From contig CANTDX010000008.1 in NCBI GenBank assembly GCA_947652615.1, positions 1-64,000 of the forward strand: DNA of 64,000 nucleotides, read 5' to 3'. The position numbers and the translations under genes were made by a program. The stretch is from an uncultured Dorea sp. GTDB taxonomy: Bacteria; Bacillota; Clostridia; Lachnospirales; Lachnospiraceae. Shown here one piece after another: positions 17,140 to 24,757 of this stretch. Each line of letters begins with the position of its first letter. The first letter of the stretch is position 1. The notes below the pieces were generated by a model, which had not been told where the DNA came from, did not search any database, and was given only the letters and a program-made list of their open reading frames with translations.

Positions 17140-17757
17140 TTAAGACTCCTTTCTCTGATACACATTCTTCCAGAATGCCAACATCTTCGAGAAATCCGCT
17201 TCCAATGTCTTCGCCTCCAGAACTTCCCCTCGCTGAGATATCTCCCACAGATATCCCACAGACATCAGATAGATCTGGCGATGCATCATCACAAGATCCA
17301 GTCCGGGGATAAAATCCTCCGGGTCAAGCCCTGCAAGGGCATCCGCCGCCTTCCTGTCAAAATGCTTCCGGTAGCTTCTCTGGATATCTTCGCAGACAAC
17401 CGGATCCTTCTCATAGAATGCTTTCATGGCAAACGCAGCTATATCCGGATATTGACACATGATCTGGATCTTCGCGTACATCCCGCGTTCCATCATCTCG
17501 AACAAGTCCCTGCACTCATAGCACTGATTCCGGGTAAGGTACTCGACCGTAATATCCGCCGCTTTCTCCCACAAAAACAGATACAGCTCCTTCTTATTAT
17601 GAAAATAGTGAAACAGAAGGGATTTGCTGATTCCCGCCTCATCCGCAATCTCCTGCATGGGGCTCTTCTTATAAGTATTCTGGGAGAATACACGGAATCC
17701 GGCATTGATGATCCGCTGCTGTTTCTCAATCGGCAGAAAATAGAATTTCTCATTCAT
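17140..17757 (-). CDS. TetR/AcrR-family transcriptional regulator
   Basis: A 205-residue regulator. The N-terminal helix-turn-helix runs through IINAGFRVFSQ, SPMQEIADEAGISKSLLFHYF and HNKKELYLFL, the standard TetR signature. The C-terminal ligand domain is helical. It is the first gene of an operon with the ABC exporter and lies directly behind a long inverted repeat, which suggests autorepression relieved by an exported compound. Confidence 0.92.
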   Translation of the reverse strand: MNEKFYFLPIEKQQRIINAGFRVFSQNTYKKSPMQEIADEAGISKSLLFHYFHNKKELYLFLWEKAADITVEYLTRNQCYECRDLFEMMERGMYAKIQIMCQYPDIAAFAMKAFYEKDPVVCEDIQRSYRKHFDRKAADALAGLDPEDFIPGLDLVMMHRQIYLMSVGYLWEISQRGEVLEAKTLEADFSKMLAFWKNVYQRKES

Positions 17758-17775
17758 ATCAAAACCTCGCTGACT

Positions 17776-17822
17776 AAAATGGTCAATGGCTATAACTATT
17801 ATTATAATCCATTGACCATTTT
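17776..17822. promoter_or_regulatory. TetR operator pair flanking the exporter promoter
   Basis: Two perfect inverted 14-base arms, AAAATGGTCAATGG (17776-17789) and CCATTGACCATTTT (17809-17822), enclose 19 AT-rich bases that include a minus-strand TATAAT. Binding of the regulator to either or both arms would cover the promoter. The arms lie 19-65 bases before the TetR start codon. Confidence 0.7.
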
Positions 17823-17880
17823 TGAGAAGCCCTCTTTTACATATTCACGGTTGCTGCCCAGCTATTGTTCACACCTGCTT

Positions 17881-18297
17881 CTACAAATTCTCTGGTCCAA
17901 ATCCCTGAGGCAGCAATTCCTGCAATGTATAAATCTTATAATCTTCCGTTCCTACAGCCAAAATGATCTCGAATTCCTCCGGATCACAGAACTCCATCAT
18001 CACCTGACGGCAGACGCCGCACGGCGGCGTATAGGACTCCAACCGCCCATCCGGCCCGCCTACCACACAGATCGCCCGAAAGCTCTTGACACCCTCGCTG
18101 ACCGCCTTGAAAAACGCCGTCCGCTCGGCACAATTCGTTGGAGTGTAAGCCGCATTTTCAATATTGCACCCTGTATATATCTTACCGTCCTTCGCAAGCA
18201 GCGCCGCGCCCACCCTGAAATGAGAGTAGGGCACATAAGAATAGCTAAGCTGGTCTGCCGCAATGGTTATCAATTCCTTTATCTGTTCTCTTGTCAT
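17881..18297 (-). CDS. cdd: Cytidine deaminase
   Basis: A 138-residue homotetrameric-type deaminase that converts cytidine and deoxycytidine to uridine forms. The zinc site is clear: CNIENAAY followed by NCAERTAF (catalytic Glu) and PPCGVCRQVM with the remaining two cysteines. YSHFRVGAAL is the family N-terminal motif. The gene follows udp by 18 bases, so uridine made here can be phosphorolysed by the neighbour. Confidence 0.96.
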   Translation of the reverse strand: MTREQIKELITIAADQLSYSYVPYSHFRVGAALLAKDGKIYTGCNIENAAYTPTNCAERTAFFKAVSEGVKSFRAICVVGGPDGRLESYTPPCGVCRQVMMEFCDPEEFEIILAVGTEDYKIYTLQELLPQGFGPENL

Positions 18298-18315
18298 GTT
18301 CTTCGCTTCCTTTCG

Positions 18316-19095
18316 CTATAGCCGGTTCCTGTCCTCTCTGATCAAAGTCCGCAGCGCTTCCACCGCCACCCGCACCGCCATATCCGTATCCTGAACGACC
18401 GGGTTGGGAAGTCCTTCCTTCTCCCTCTCCTGATTCGCCACCACAAGGAAGCAAGATCCCACTCTGACATGCAGACTGCTTGCAACGACGAACAACGCCG
18501 CCGATTCCATCTCAGACGCCAGACATCCCAGCCTCTTCCATGCTTCCCACTTGTTCAGCAGCTCATAACTGACCGGTTTGGTCTCCGGAGAATGCTGTCC
18601 ATAGAAGGAATCCTTACACTGTACCACCCCTACATGATAATTCCCTCCCAGCTTCCTGGCTGCATCCGTCAGAGCATTGACGATCCGAATATCCGCTACC
18701 GCCGGGAATTCGATCGGCGCATACTCCCGGCTGGTTCCTTCCATACGGATCGCTCCGCTTGCGATCACGACATCACCGCTCATCACATCCGTCTGCATGC
18801 CGCCGCAGGTTCCAATCCGGATAAATGTATCGGCCCCCGACATTACCAGCTCCTCCATCGCAATGGATGCCGACGGGCCGCCGATCCCTGTGGACGTCAC
18901 ACTCACTTTCACTCCGTCCAGATACCCCGTGTAGGTGACATATTCCCGGCTGTCCGCCATCAGCTTCGCGTCATCAAAATACTTCGCGATCTTCGCACAG
19001 CGCTTGGGGTCTCCCGGCATGATCACATACTTGCCCACGTCCCCCTCGCCAACCTGGATATGATACTGCTTTCCTTCGATTTCTGAATAATTCAT
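18316..19095 (-). CDS. udp: Uridine phosphorylase-type nucleoside phosphorylase
   Basis: A 259-residue NP-I family phosphorylase. Motifs are [10 protein letters not shown] (phosphate site), [25 protein letters not shown], and [16 protein letters not shown] with the ribose-binding Met-Glu-Ser. The overall pattern fits uridine phosphorylase, splitting uridine to uracil and ribose 1-phosphate, though purine activity cannot be ruled out from sequence alone. The ATG at 19095 follows GTGAGGG by 5 bases. It leads a udp-cdd pyrimidine nucleoside salvage pair. Confidence 0.88.
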   Translation of the reverse strand: MNYSEIEGKQYHIQVGEGDVGKYVIMPGDPKRCAKIAKYFDDAKLMADSREYVTYTGYLDGVKVSVTSTGIGGPSASIAMEELVMSGADTFIRIGTCGGMQTDVMSGDVVIASGAIRMEGTSREYAPIEFPAVADIRIVNALTDAARKLGGNYHVGVVQCKDSFYGQHSPETKPVSYELLNKWEAWKRLGCLASEMESAALFVVASSLHVRVGSCFLVVANQEREKEGLPNPVVQDTDMAVRVAVEALRTLIREDRNRL

Positions 19096-19132
19096 AGAAT
19101 CCCTCACTTTCTATATATTTTTATTTTTAATA

Positions 19133-19161
19133 TTGACAATTTCACGAATTTCTTATAGAAT
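19133..19161 (+). promoter_or_regulatory. Orphan plus-strand sigma-A promoter upstream of udp
   Basis: TTGACA (19133-19138) and TAGAAT (19156-19161) are 17 bases apart on the plus strand, but all nearby genes are on the minus strand. It would drive an RNA antisense to the gene at 19199-19723. It may also be a chance match in an AT-rich stretch. Confidence 0.35.
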
Positions 19162-19198
19162 AACGATAGAAAGAAGGAACGAGTTTCTTACCGTACAG

Positions 19199-19723
19199 CT
19201 ATTGCTCAAGCGGCTTACCCGTTTCTTTTTTTATATTTACCAAATCATATAAATATAATTTGCCATCCTGAGCATGACGAACCAGAAGCACGGCTCGAAA
19301 TATATTAAACCGCTCCACTTCCTGTACTTCATTATAAACAGGAAGTGCAAATTTTGTATCATAACGATACCATCCATTTTTTGCATTTGAATGATGCTTT
19401 TCCTTAAGATTCTCTTTAAACCGTTTTTGAGCGGCTATCTCTACCAATTCCGGCAACCCTTGCACTAAATTCGCTTTTGCTTTTGCCAAAGTCCCCTTCA
19501 ATTTTTTCGTATAATTTGATCCGGAAAATTCATCTGGAAAATCAGATCCGATGTAAATCCTATCATTTGTCTCTGTACTGATGAAAGATTGTCCAACAAA
19601 ATGTTTCAAATATTTTTCCACTTCAATCCACTCAATTTTTTGTCTTCCTTTAAAAATAATATCATTAATGACAACCATTTTGCAATCGTTCAAATCACTA
19701 ACAATATTCACGTTTCTTTCCAT
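19199..19723 (-). CDS. AT-rich orphan protein resembling BECR/LPD3-type phage-associated domains
   Basis: A 174-residue protein, clearly richer in A+T than its neighbours. The first half includes KYLKHFVGQSF and GSDFPDEFSGSNYTKKLKGT; the second has NGWYRYDTKFALPV, FNIFRAVLLVRHA and KLYLYDLVNIKKETGKPL. The ending is reminiscent of the nuclease-fold or LPD3-like domains found at the ends of large phage and integrative-element polyvalent proteins; the exact family is uncertain. It has its own promoter and a good GGAGGG ribosome binding site, so it seems expressed. Probably acquired by transfer and separated from a larger element. Confidence 0.5.
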   Translation of the reverse strand: MERNVNIVSDLNDCKMVVINDIIFKGRQKIEWIEVEKYLKHFVGQSFISTETNDRIYIGSDFPDEFSGSNYTKKLKGTLAKAKANLVQGLPELVEIAAQKRFKENLKEKHHSNAKNGWYRYDTKFALPVYNEVQEVERFNIFRAVLLVRHAQDGKLYLYDLVNIKKETGKPLEQ

Positions 19724-19782
19724 GGTTTACCCTCCATCTATCTGTCATGTTCGGGTTATATCTAAGCTTTTTTCTATAAATA

Positions 19783-19811
19783 AGTATAACAGAAAGTCAG
19801 CCTTCTCTCAA
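19783..19811 (-). promoter_or_regulatory. Promoter of the orphan gene at 19199-19723
   Basis: Minus-strand TTGAGA (19806-19811) and TATACT (19783-19788) with a 17-base spacer, giving a leader of about 55 bases. Confidence 0.6.
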
Positions 19812-19822
19812 TCAGTTTAAAA

Positions 19823-19855
19823 TCGAAAAGGCGCCGGCGTACATCCGCCGACACC
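19823..19855 (-). terminator. Rho-independent terminator of ade
   Basis: A 10-base stem with two G-U pairs (GGTGTCGGCG / CGCCGGCGCC on the minus strand), a 6-base loop, and a TTTTCGATTTT tail. It lies about 50 bases after the adenine deaminase stop and just before the next promoter. Confidence 0.8.
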
Positions 19856-19902
19856 TCACATCATATATTACAATTTGTCTATAAAGATTTTCCGCCGAAA
19901 GA

Positions 19903-21690
19903 TCATCTGGCAACGATCGGCAAGAATTCCTGCGTGATCGCATTGATCATACCAAGATCCGTAAGCCTTGCCACCGGTACAACAGGCAATGGCAGAATCG
20001 CCATATTAAAGAGCGGGAATGCCACTCCCTTCATCCCTAATATTTCAAGGGATTCTTTGAACTTATGACTCTGAGCTGCAATCGTATCGATCGGAGTATT
20101 GGACATAAGACCTGCTACAGGCAGTTTCATCTCCGCAAGGATCTCACCGTCACGCACGCTGACATAACCTCCTGCATTCTCTTTCAGACGGTTGATCGCT
20201 ATGACCGCATTCTCAGGCTTATCATAGATCACGACGATATTATGGCAGTCATGTGCGACCGTGCTGGCTACCGCACCCTCTTGTATCCCGTAGGATCTGA
20301 CAACAGCCTGTCCGATCGTGCCTGCTCCGTAACGGTTAATGACCGCGGCATACTTCAAGTCCGGATCACCGGAGATATCAAGAACTCCATCCTTCACAGG
20401 TATATCTGCCGTCTCAAAATCAGTCATGAATCCCTTCTGCGGATCAAATGCGATAATATTGCACCGTACATTCCCGTCACAGCCAGGCACTTCGATCTGC
20501 AGCTTCCCGGCATCAGGAGTTGGAATAGAAACCGAATTGACCGATTCGATCTCGTAGTCTCTATCCTCGATCTCTGCTAAGAGTTTCCCTTCCTCTGCCA
20601 CCAGTTCTCCGGCATAAAATACTGCCTTAGGAGCAAGCTCCGTCAAATCATCAAATAACAGCACATCAGCGGCATATCCCGGCGCAACTGCTCCAATCCC
20701 CTTGATCCCTGCCTCACGGGCCGCATTGATAGTTGCAATCTTAATTGCATCAACCGGATCCAGACCCGCGCGGATTGCCTTCGCGGCAATATAATTCTCA
20801 TGTCCGCGCTTCAGAATATCATCTGACTCTGTATCATCCGTTGCAAATGTCACCAGATCCGTATATCTGAAATCCTTGACCCCCTGAATGATATCGTCAA
20901 TATCCTGGGAAATGGAACTTTCCCGGGCATCTACGTTGATACCTGCCCTCAGCCGGTCACGGGCGTCCTGTGCGCTGATGCACTCGTGATCGCTCATAGG
21001 GCCTCCGCAGGCATAGGCGGATACCTCCCGGCCATAGATGCAGAACATATGTCCCTGTGCAAACTTCTCTTCATCAAGGCACTTGCCGACTAATGATACC
21101 ATCCTTGGCGCATTATTCATCACACCGTAATAATCCATAACCTCCGCAAGACCTGCTACACGGGGAAGCTTAAATAACTCGGCGATTTCTTCCACACCGA
21201 ATTCTGCCCCACCGTTTTCCTTACCCGGCAGTGACGGTACACAAGACGGCGCCAGGATCAACTGACGCATAGGAAGATCTTCACTGCACTCATGCATATA
21301 CTGAACACCTTTCACCCCAAACACATTGCCGATCTCGTGGGGATCGGTGATAACGGTAGTCGTACCATGCGGAATGACAGCTTTGGCAAAATACCGCGGC
21401 GTCATCATCGTACTTTCGATGTGGATGTGTGAATCAATGAATCCCGGGGTCAGATACGCACCTTTCGCATCATATTCTCTCGATCCCTCTAAGGAAGTCT
21501 CGGGACGCCCCGTATTGTCCGGGTCACATTGCACATGGGCAATAAATCCTTCGCAGATACCTACGTCGCCAAGGTAAATCTCCCCGGTAAAAACATTCAC
21601 AATCCGGGCATTTCTAATAACAAGATCACATGGGATGCGTCCAATCGCAGCATCAACAAGCCTTGTTCTGTCTTTGGGTTGAATTCTCAT
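19903..21690 (-). CDS. ade: Adenine deaminase
   Basis: A 595-residue amidohydrolase that converts adenine to hypoxanthine and ammonia. It has the metal-binding GFIDSHIHIES motif, the distinctive HGTTTVITDPHEIGNV, LAEVMDY, GHENYIAAKAIRAG and a C-terminal ASTVAHDCHNIVV, all typical of Ade. Length is normal (about 570-600). The start at 21690 follows GGAGG by 6 bases. It lies downstream of a GntR-family regulator and has its own promoter with an operator-like dyad. Hypoxanthine could feed the nearby xanthine dehydrogenase. Confidence 0.96.
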   Translation of the reverse strand: MRIQPKDRTRLVDAAIGRIPCDLVIRNARIVNVFTGEIYLGDVGICEGFIAHVQCDPDNTGRPETSLEGSREYDAKGAYLTPGFIDSHIHIESTMMTPRYFAKAVIPHGTTTVITDPHEIGNVFGVKGVQYMHECSEDLPMRQLILAPSCVPSLPGKENGGAEFGVEEIAELFKLPRVAGLAEVMDYYGVMNNAPRMVSLVGKCLDEEKFAQGHMFCIYGREVSAYACGGPMSDHECISAQDARDRLRAGINVDARESSISQDIDDIIQGVKDFRYTDLVTFATDDTESDDILKRGHENYIAAKAIRAGLDPVDAIKIATINAAREAGIKGIGAVAPGYAADVLLFDDLTELAPKAVFYAGELVAEEGKLLAEIEDRDYEIESVNSVSIPTPDAGKLQIEVPGCDGNVRCNIIAFDPQKGFMTDFETADIPVKDGVLDISGDPDLKYAAVINRYGAGTIGQAVVRSYGIQEGAVASTVAHDCHNIVVIYDKPENAVIAINRLKENAGGYVSVRDGEILAEMKLPVAGLMSNTPIDTIAAQSHKFKESLEILGMKGVAFPLFNMAILPLPVVPVARLTDLGMINAITQEFLPIVAR

Positions 21691-21719
21691 ATCATACCTC
21701 CACATTTGTATATAAGTTC

Positions 21720-21734
21720 AAAGGTTGCACCTTT
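21720..21734. promoter_or_regulatory. Candidate operator of ade
   Basis: AAAGGTTGCACCTTT is a perfect inverted repeat of 6 bases with a 3-base centre, placed directly downstream of the -10 element over the predicted transcription start of ade. The adjacent GntR-type regulator is the obvious candidate to bind it. Confidence 0.5.
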
Positions 21735-21763
21735 AATTTATCATAAAGAAAAGAGGCTGTCAA
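21735..21763 (-). promoter_or_regulatory. Sigma-A promoter of ade
   Basis: Minus-strand TTGACA (21758-21763) and TAAATT (21735-21740) with a 17-base spacer, in the gap between the GntR gene and ade. Confidence 0.75.
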
Positions 21764-21782
21764 GCTCCTTTCTTTCTTAAAT

Positions 21783-22535
21783 CTATTCGCCATGATCTAC
21801 ACGAAACAGATCAAAATGAATCAGATTCGTATCAAAATACGCACGTCCCCAGACAAGCGGTTCCCCTTGTCTGTCAAATGCAATAGAATCTAGCAGAAGA
21901 ACCGACTGACACCGCAGCTTTGTCTTATGCCCTAACACTTCATGCATCTTTTCAGTCGTCATCGACTCCACCCGAACCCGGTCGCTGTGCGCTTTTCTAC
22001 CGGCATACCTTTCCAGTATCTCAAAAGCATAATTGTTTTCCCAGACATCCCTGTCTGGCGTCTCATAAAACAGATCCCTGCCACACCATCCCTCTGCAAC
22101 GATTGCCGGAATCCCGTCTGCGTATAACCAATATTCCATACGAAACACAGGCGCATCGTCTGCAATGTGAAGTTTTTCGGCCGCAATATCTCCGGCCGGC
22201 ATTTCTTCCAGAGAATAGATATCATGGCTGGGGGAATGTCCGCAACGCTCAATGATCATACTGAAATCAATCATTTCCTGCAGATTCACGCACACAGCAA
22301 GAGCCTCCGGGTTAAGAAATGTCCCCTGTCCGTGACGCCGTAAAATGATTCCCTCTCCCGCCATCTGGCTTAATACCGGCCGCAGTGTATTCCGACTCAC
22401 ACCAAGACGGTCCGCGATCTGCTGTTCCGGCGGAAGCTTATAGATACCCTCTTCATATTGCTCCGCTATTATATCCAAGAGCTGACGTCGGATTGCATCG
22501 GATGTAGTATTCCTGTCGATTGGCACCATTGGCAT
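21783..22535 (-). CDS. GntR-family regulator (HutC/UTRA type)
   Basis: A 250-residue regulator. The N-terminal winged helix includes YKLPPEQQIADRLGVSRNTL and LRRHGQGTFL, and the C-terminal part has the UTRA pattern (PVFRMEYWLYADGIPAIVAEGW, then LLLDSIAFDRQGEPLVWGRAYF). Such regulators sense small ligands and usually control neighbouring genes; here ade is immediately downstream on the same strand and DUF2000 is divergent. The ligand may be a purine, by context only. AAAGGAGA lies 6 bases before the start. Confidence 0.9.
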   Translation of the reverse strand: MPMVPIDRNTTSDAIRRQLLDIIAEQYEEGIYKLPPEQQIADRLGVSRNTLRPVLSQMAGEGIILRRHGQGTFLNPEALAVCVNLQEMIDFSMIIERCGHSPSHDIYSLEEMPAGDIAAEKLHIADDAPVFRMEYWLYADGIPAIVAEGWCGRDLFYETPDRDVWENNYAFEILERYAGRKAHSDRVRVESMTTEKMHEVLGHKTKLRCQSVLLLDSIAFDRQGEPLVWGRAYFDTNLIHFDLFRVDHGE

Positions 22536-22575
22536 AGCAATTCTCCTTTCATATGATTCATCTACTGCCTGCTAC

Positions 22576-22603
22576 ATTATACCATCTCCCTGACAAAAAG
22601 CAA
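22576..22603 (-). promoter_or_regulatory. Promoter of the GntR regulator
   Basis: Minus-strand TTGCTT (22598-22603) and perfect TATAAT (22576-22581), 16 bases apart, in the 180-base gap shared with the divergent DUF2000 gene. No convincing plus-strand promoter was found in this gap. Confidence 0.55.
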
Positions 22604-22716
22604 ACAACCCATGTTAACGAAAAATGAAGATATTTTACAAGACTTTTGAAAATCTTTGATCTACAATGGTTTTTGGCAACCGCGAAATCGCTGTTATCCA
22701 AAGGAGGACTTAAAAA

Positions 22717-23139
22717 ATGAATTTACAAAATGAGAAATGTGTCATGGTAATTGACGAAAATCTGCCGTTGGGAATTATCGCAAATACAGCGGCTATCATG
22801 GGTATCACTTTGGGGAAGAAAATGCCGGAAGTCGTCGGTGCTGATGTATACGACAGAACCGGGAACAGGCATTTAGGAATTATTGAATTTCCCGTGCCCA
22901 TTTTGAAAGGCAATGCAGATATGATCAAAACAATCCGTGAGAAATTGTATGAACAGGATTTTCCGGATTTAACAATTGTTGATTTTACAGATCTGGCGCA
23001 GGGCTGCAAGACTTATGATGAATTTATAGAGAAGATGAAAGAAGTACCAGAAATTGACTTAAATTATTTTGGAATCGCGATTTGCGGAGCAAAGAAGAAA
23101 GTGAATCAATTGACTGGAAGTATGGCTTTACTGCGGTAA
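22717..23139 (+). CDS. DUF2000 family protein
   Basis: A 140-residue protein of the DUF2000 family, with the characteristic CVMVIDENLPLGIIANTAA start and IMGITLGKKMP. The fold is related to peptidyl-tRNA hydrolase II-like proteins, but no function is established. AAGGAGG lies 8 bases before the ATG. It is divergent from the GntR-ade genes and followed by a terminator, so it is transcribed alone. Confidence 0.8.
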   Translation: MNLQNEKCVMVIDENLPLGIIANTAAIMGITLGKKMPEVVGADVYDRTGNRHLGIIEFPVPILKGNADMIKTIREKLYEQDFPDLTIVDFTDLAQGCKTYDEFIEKMKEVPEIDLNYFGIAICGAKKKVNQLTGSMALLR

Positions 23140-23168
23140 GCGGAAGCTGTGAAGATGTTGAAGATTAG

Positions 23169-23205
23169 ACAGTATGTAGACATACTATTGCCTACATACT
23201 GTTTT
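23169..23205 (+). terminator. Terminator of the DUF2000 gene
   Basis: A perfect 11-base stem, ACAGTATGTAG / CTACATACTGT, with a 12-base loop and a TTT tail, 30 bases after the stop codon. Confidence 0.75.
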
Positions 23206-23265
23206 CCGTTAAAGATATCGCCCACCGCCTGCGGGAACGCAGAGAAGAAATTGCCGTCTGCCAGC

Positions 23266-23772
23266 TTACACTTCGTCCGCCTCTTTCTCCTTCCCAAGCC
23301 TTCTAAGCATGGTCTTCTTCACCGCACGGAAGATATTCTCATATCCCGTGCACCTGCACAGATGCCCGGACATTAATTTGCGGATCTCATCATCCGAGAA
23401 TTCCCTCTTCGCCTCTAAGATCTCCACCGCACTCATGATGAATCCCGGGCTGCAGAACCCGCACTGTACCGCTGCCTCGTCGATAAATGCCTGCTGAATA
23501 TCCGAGATCTCCCCATTCGGCCCGGCAAGCCCTTCCAAGGTCAGGATCTCTTTCCCATCCGCCCATACAGCCAGATAGATACAGGAATTAAAACACTCCC
23601 CGTCTATGATCACATTGCATGCGCCGCATTCTCCGACCTCACAGCCCTTCTTCACACTCGTAAGCCGGTAATCATCCCGCAGCATATCCGTCAGAGACGC
23701 ACGGACATCGATCATCTTCTCCACATGCTTCCCGTTGATGGTACAGGAAACTAATTTGTACTGTTTACTCAT
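23266..23772 (-). CDS. xdhC: Xanthine dehydrogenase iron-sulfur subunit
   Basis: A 168-residue subunit with two [2Fe-2S] clusters. The plant-type ferredoxin cluster is in KKGCEVGECGAC and the following NSC, and the second is in VQCGFCSPGF and GHLCRCTGY. It passes electrons from the molybdenum subunit to the FAD subunit. The ATG at 23772 lies 8 bases after GGGAGG and overlaps the end of xdhB by 8 bases, which suggests coupled translation. Gene order matches E. coli xdhABC. Confidence 0.93.
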   Translation of the reverse strand: MSKQYKLVSCTINGKHVEKMIDVRASLTDMLRDDYRLTSVKKGCEVGECGACNVIIDGECFNSCIYLAVWADGKEILTLEGLAGPNGEISDIQQAFIDEAAVQCGFCSPGFIMSAVEILEAKREFSDDEIRKLMSGHLCRCTGYENIFRAVKKTMLRRLGKEKEADEV

Positions 23773-24652
23773 CGACTTCACCTCCCGCAAGACGAATGGA
23801 CTCCCTCAGCGCCCGTTCCGCCAGTACCACCGCGATATGCTGCCGGAACTCCTTCGAAGCCCTCCAACTGTCACGGGGATTGACATCCTCCAATACTGTC
23901 CGGGCAAATGTCTTCACATTCTCCTTCGATACCGCTCTTCCCTTCGCCGCCGCTTCCGCCCGGGGCGCACGCATAGGGACTGGCCCTGCCACACCGTAGG
24001 CGATCCTGACATCCTCCATCACCTTCTTATCCGGAGACAGCTTCACATTCACAGAACAGCCTGTTGTAGCGATATCCATAGCATTTCTCATAGCATACTT
24101 GATATAGTGACCATGATAGCCCTCATAGGCGACCTTAGGGATAATGATCGCCGTCTGCACCTCTCCCGGCCTAAGGTCTACGACCCCCGCCCTGATGTAG
24201 AAATCATGGATCGGGATCCTCCTTACCCCATTAGGCCCGGTGATCTCCACCACCGCATCCCACGCATGAAGTGTAGAAGCAGAATCCGCGGACGTCACGC
24301 CGTTACAGGTATTCCCGCCGATCGTTCCGATGTTGCGGATCTGCGGCCCGCCTACCAGATCAACCGCCTCTCCTAATACATTGATATGCTCCTGAATAAT
24401 CGGATCTCTCGTGATATGGGAGAAGCTGGTAAGAGATCCGATCCGGACCGCCCCGTCTGCCTCATAGCTTACCCCGCGCATCTCATCAAGCCCGTAGATG
24501 CTGACCAGCTCCTTCCCCGCACGCTTTCCTTCCCGCATCTGCACCAGAACGTCGCTCCCGCCTGCAATGATCTGCGCTTCCGGGTGTTCTATAAGAAGCC
24601 GGACCGCGTGTTCTACGCTCTCTGCTTCATAAAGTGCCTTTATGTCATACAT
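23765..24652 (-). CDS. xdhB: Xanthine dehydrogenase FAD-binding subunit
   Basis: A 295-residue flavoprotein. FAD-binding motifs are IIAGGSDVLVQMREG (about 31-45) and IRNIGTIGGNTCNGVTSADSA (about 106-126), followed by the CODH_C-type C-terminal domain. It is the middle subunit of the three-part molybdenum hydroxylase, which oxidises hypoxanthine to xanthine and xanthine to urate in the cytoplasm. GGGAGG precedes the ATG. Confidence 0.93.
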   Translation of the reverse strand: MYDIKALYEAESVEHAVRLLIEHPEAQIIAGGSDVLVQMREGKRAGKELVSIYGLDEMRGVSYEADGAVRIGSLTSFSHITRDPIIQEHINVLGEAVDLVGGPQIRNIGTIGGNTCNGVTSADSASTLHAWDAVVEITGPNGVRRIPIHDFYIRAGVVDLRPGEVQTAIIIPKVAYEGYHGHYIKYAMRNAMDIATTGCSVNVKLSPDKKVMEDVRIAYGVAGPVPMRAPRAEAAAKGRAVSKENVKTFARTVLEDVNPRDSWRASKEFRQHIAVVLAERALRESIRLAGGEVDE

Positions 24653-24710
24653 AATTTTAATCCTCCCTATAGAATGATTCCTCTCTCAAAAGCTCCGGTT
24701 TTGTTCCCAT

Positions 24711-24734
24711 GGCAGAGATTAACCTCACTCTGCC
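24711..24734. other. Intercistronic hairpin between xdhA and xdhB
   Basis: GGCAGAG and CTCTGCC form a 7-base stem with a 10-base loop in the 105-base gap between xdhA and xdhB; AAGCT elements flank it and could extend the structure. There is no T tract, so it may be a processing or stability element. Confidence 0.35.
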
Positions 24735-24757
24735 GAAAGCTTTGAACCTGCCTGCCA

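Noticed and set aside
17107-18321. A 404-codon open frame on the plus strand
   Set aside because: It lies opposite TetR and cdd, both with clear family motifs; its translation is low-complexity in His, Leu and Arg and has no ribosome binding site. It is a shadow of the real genes.
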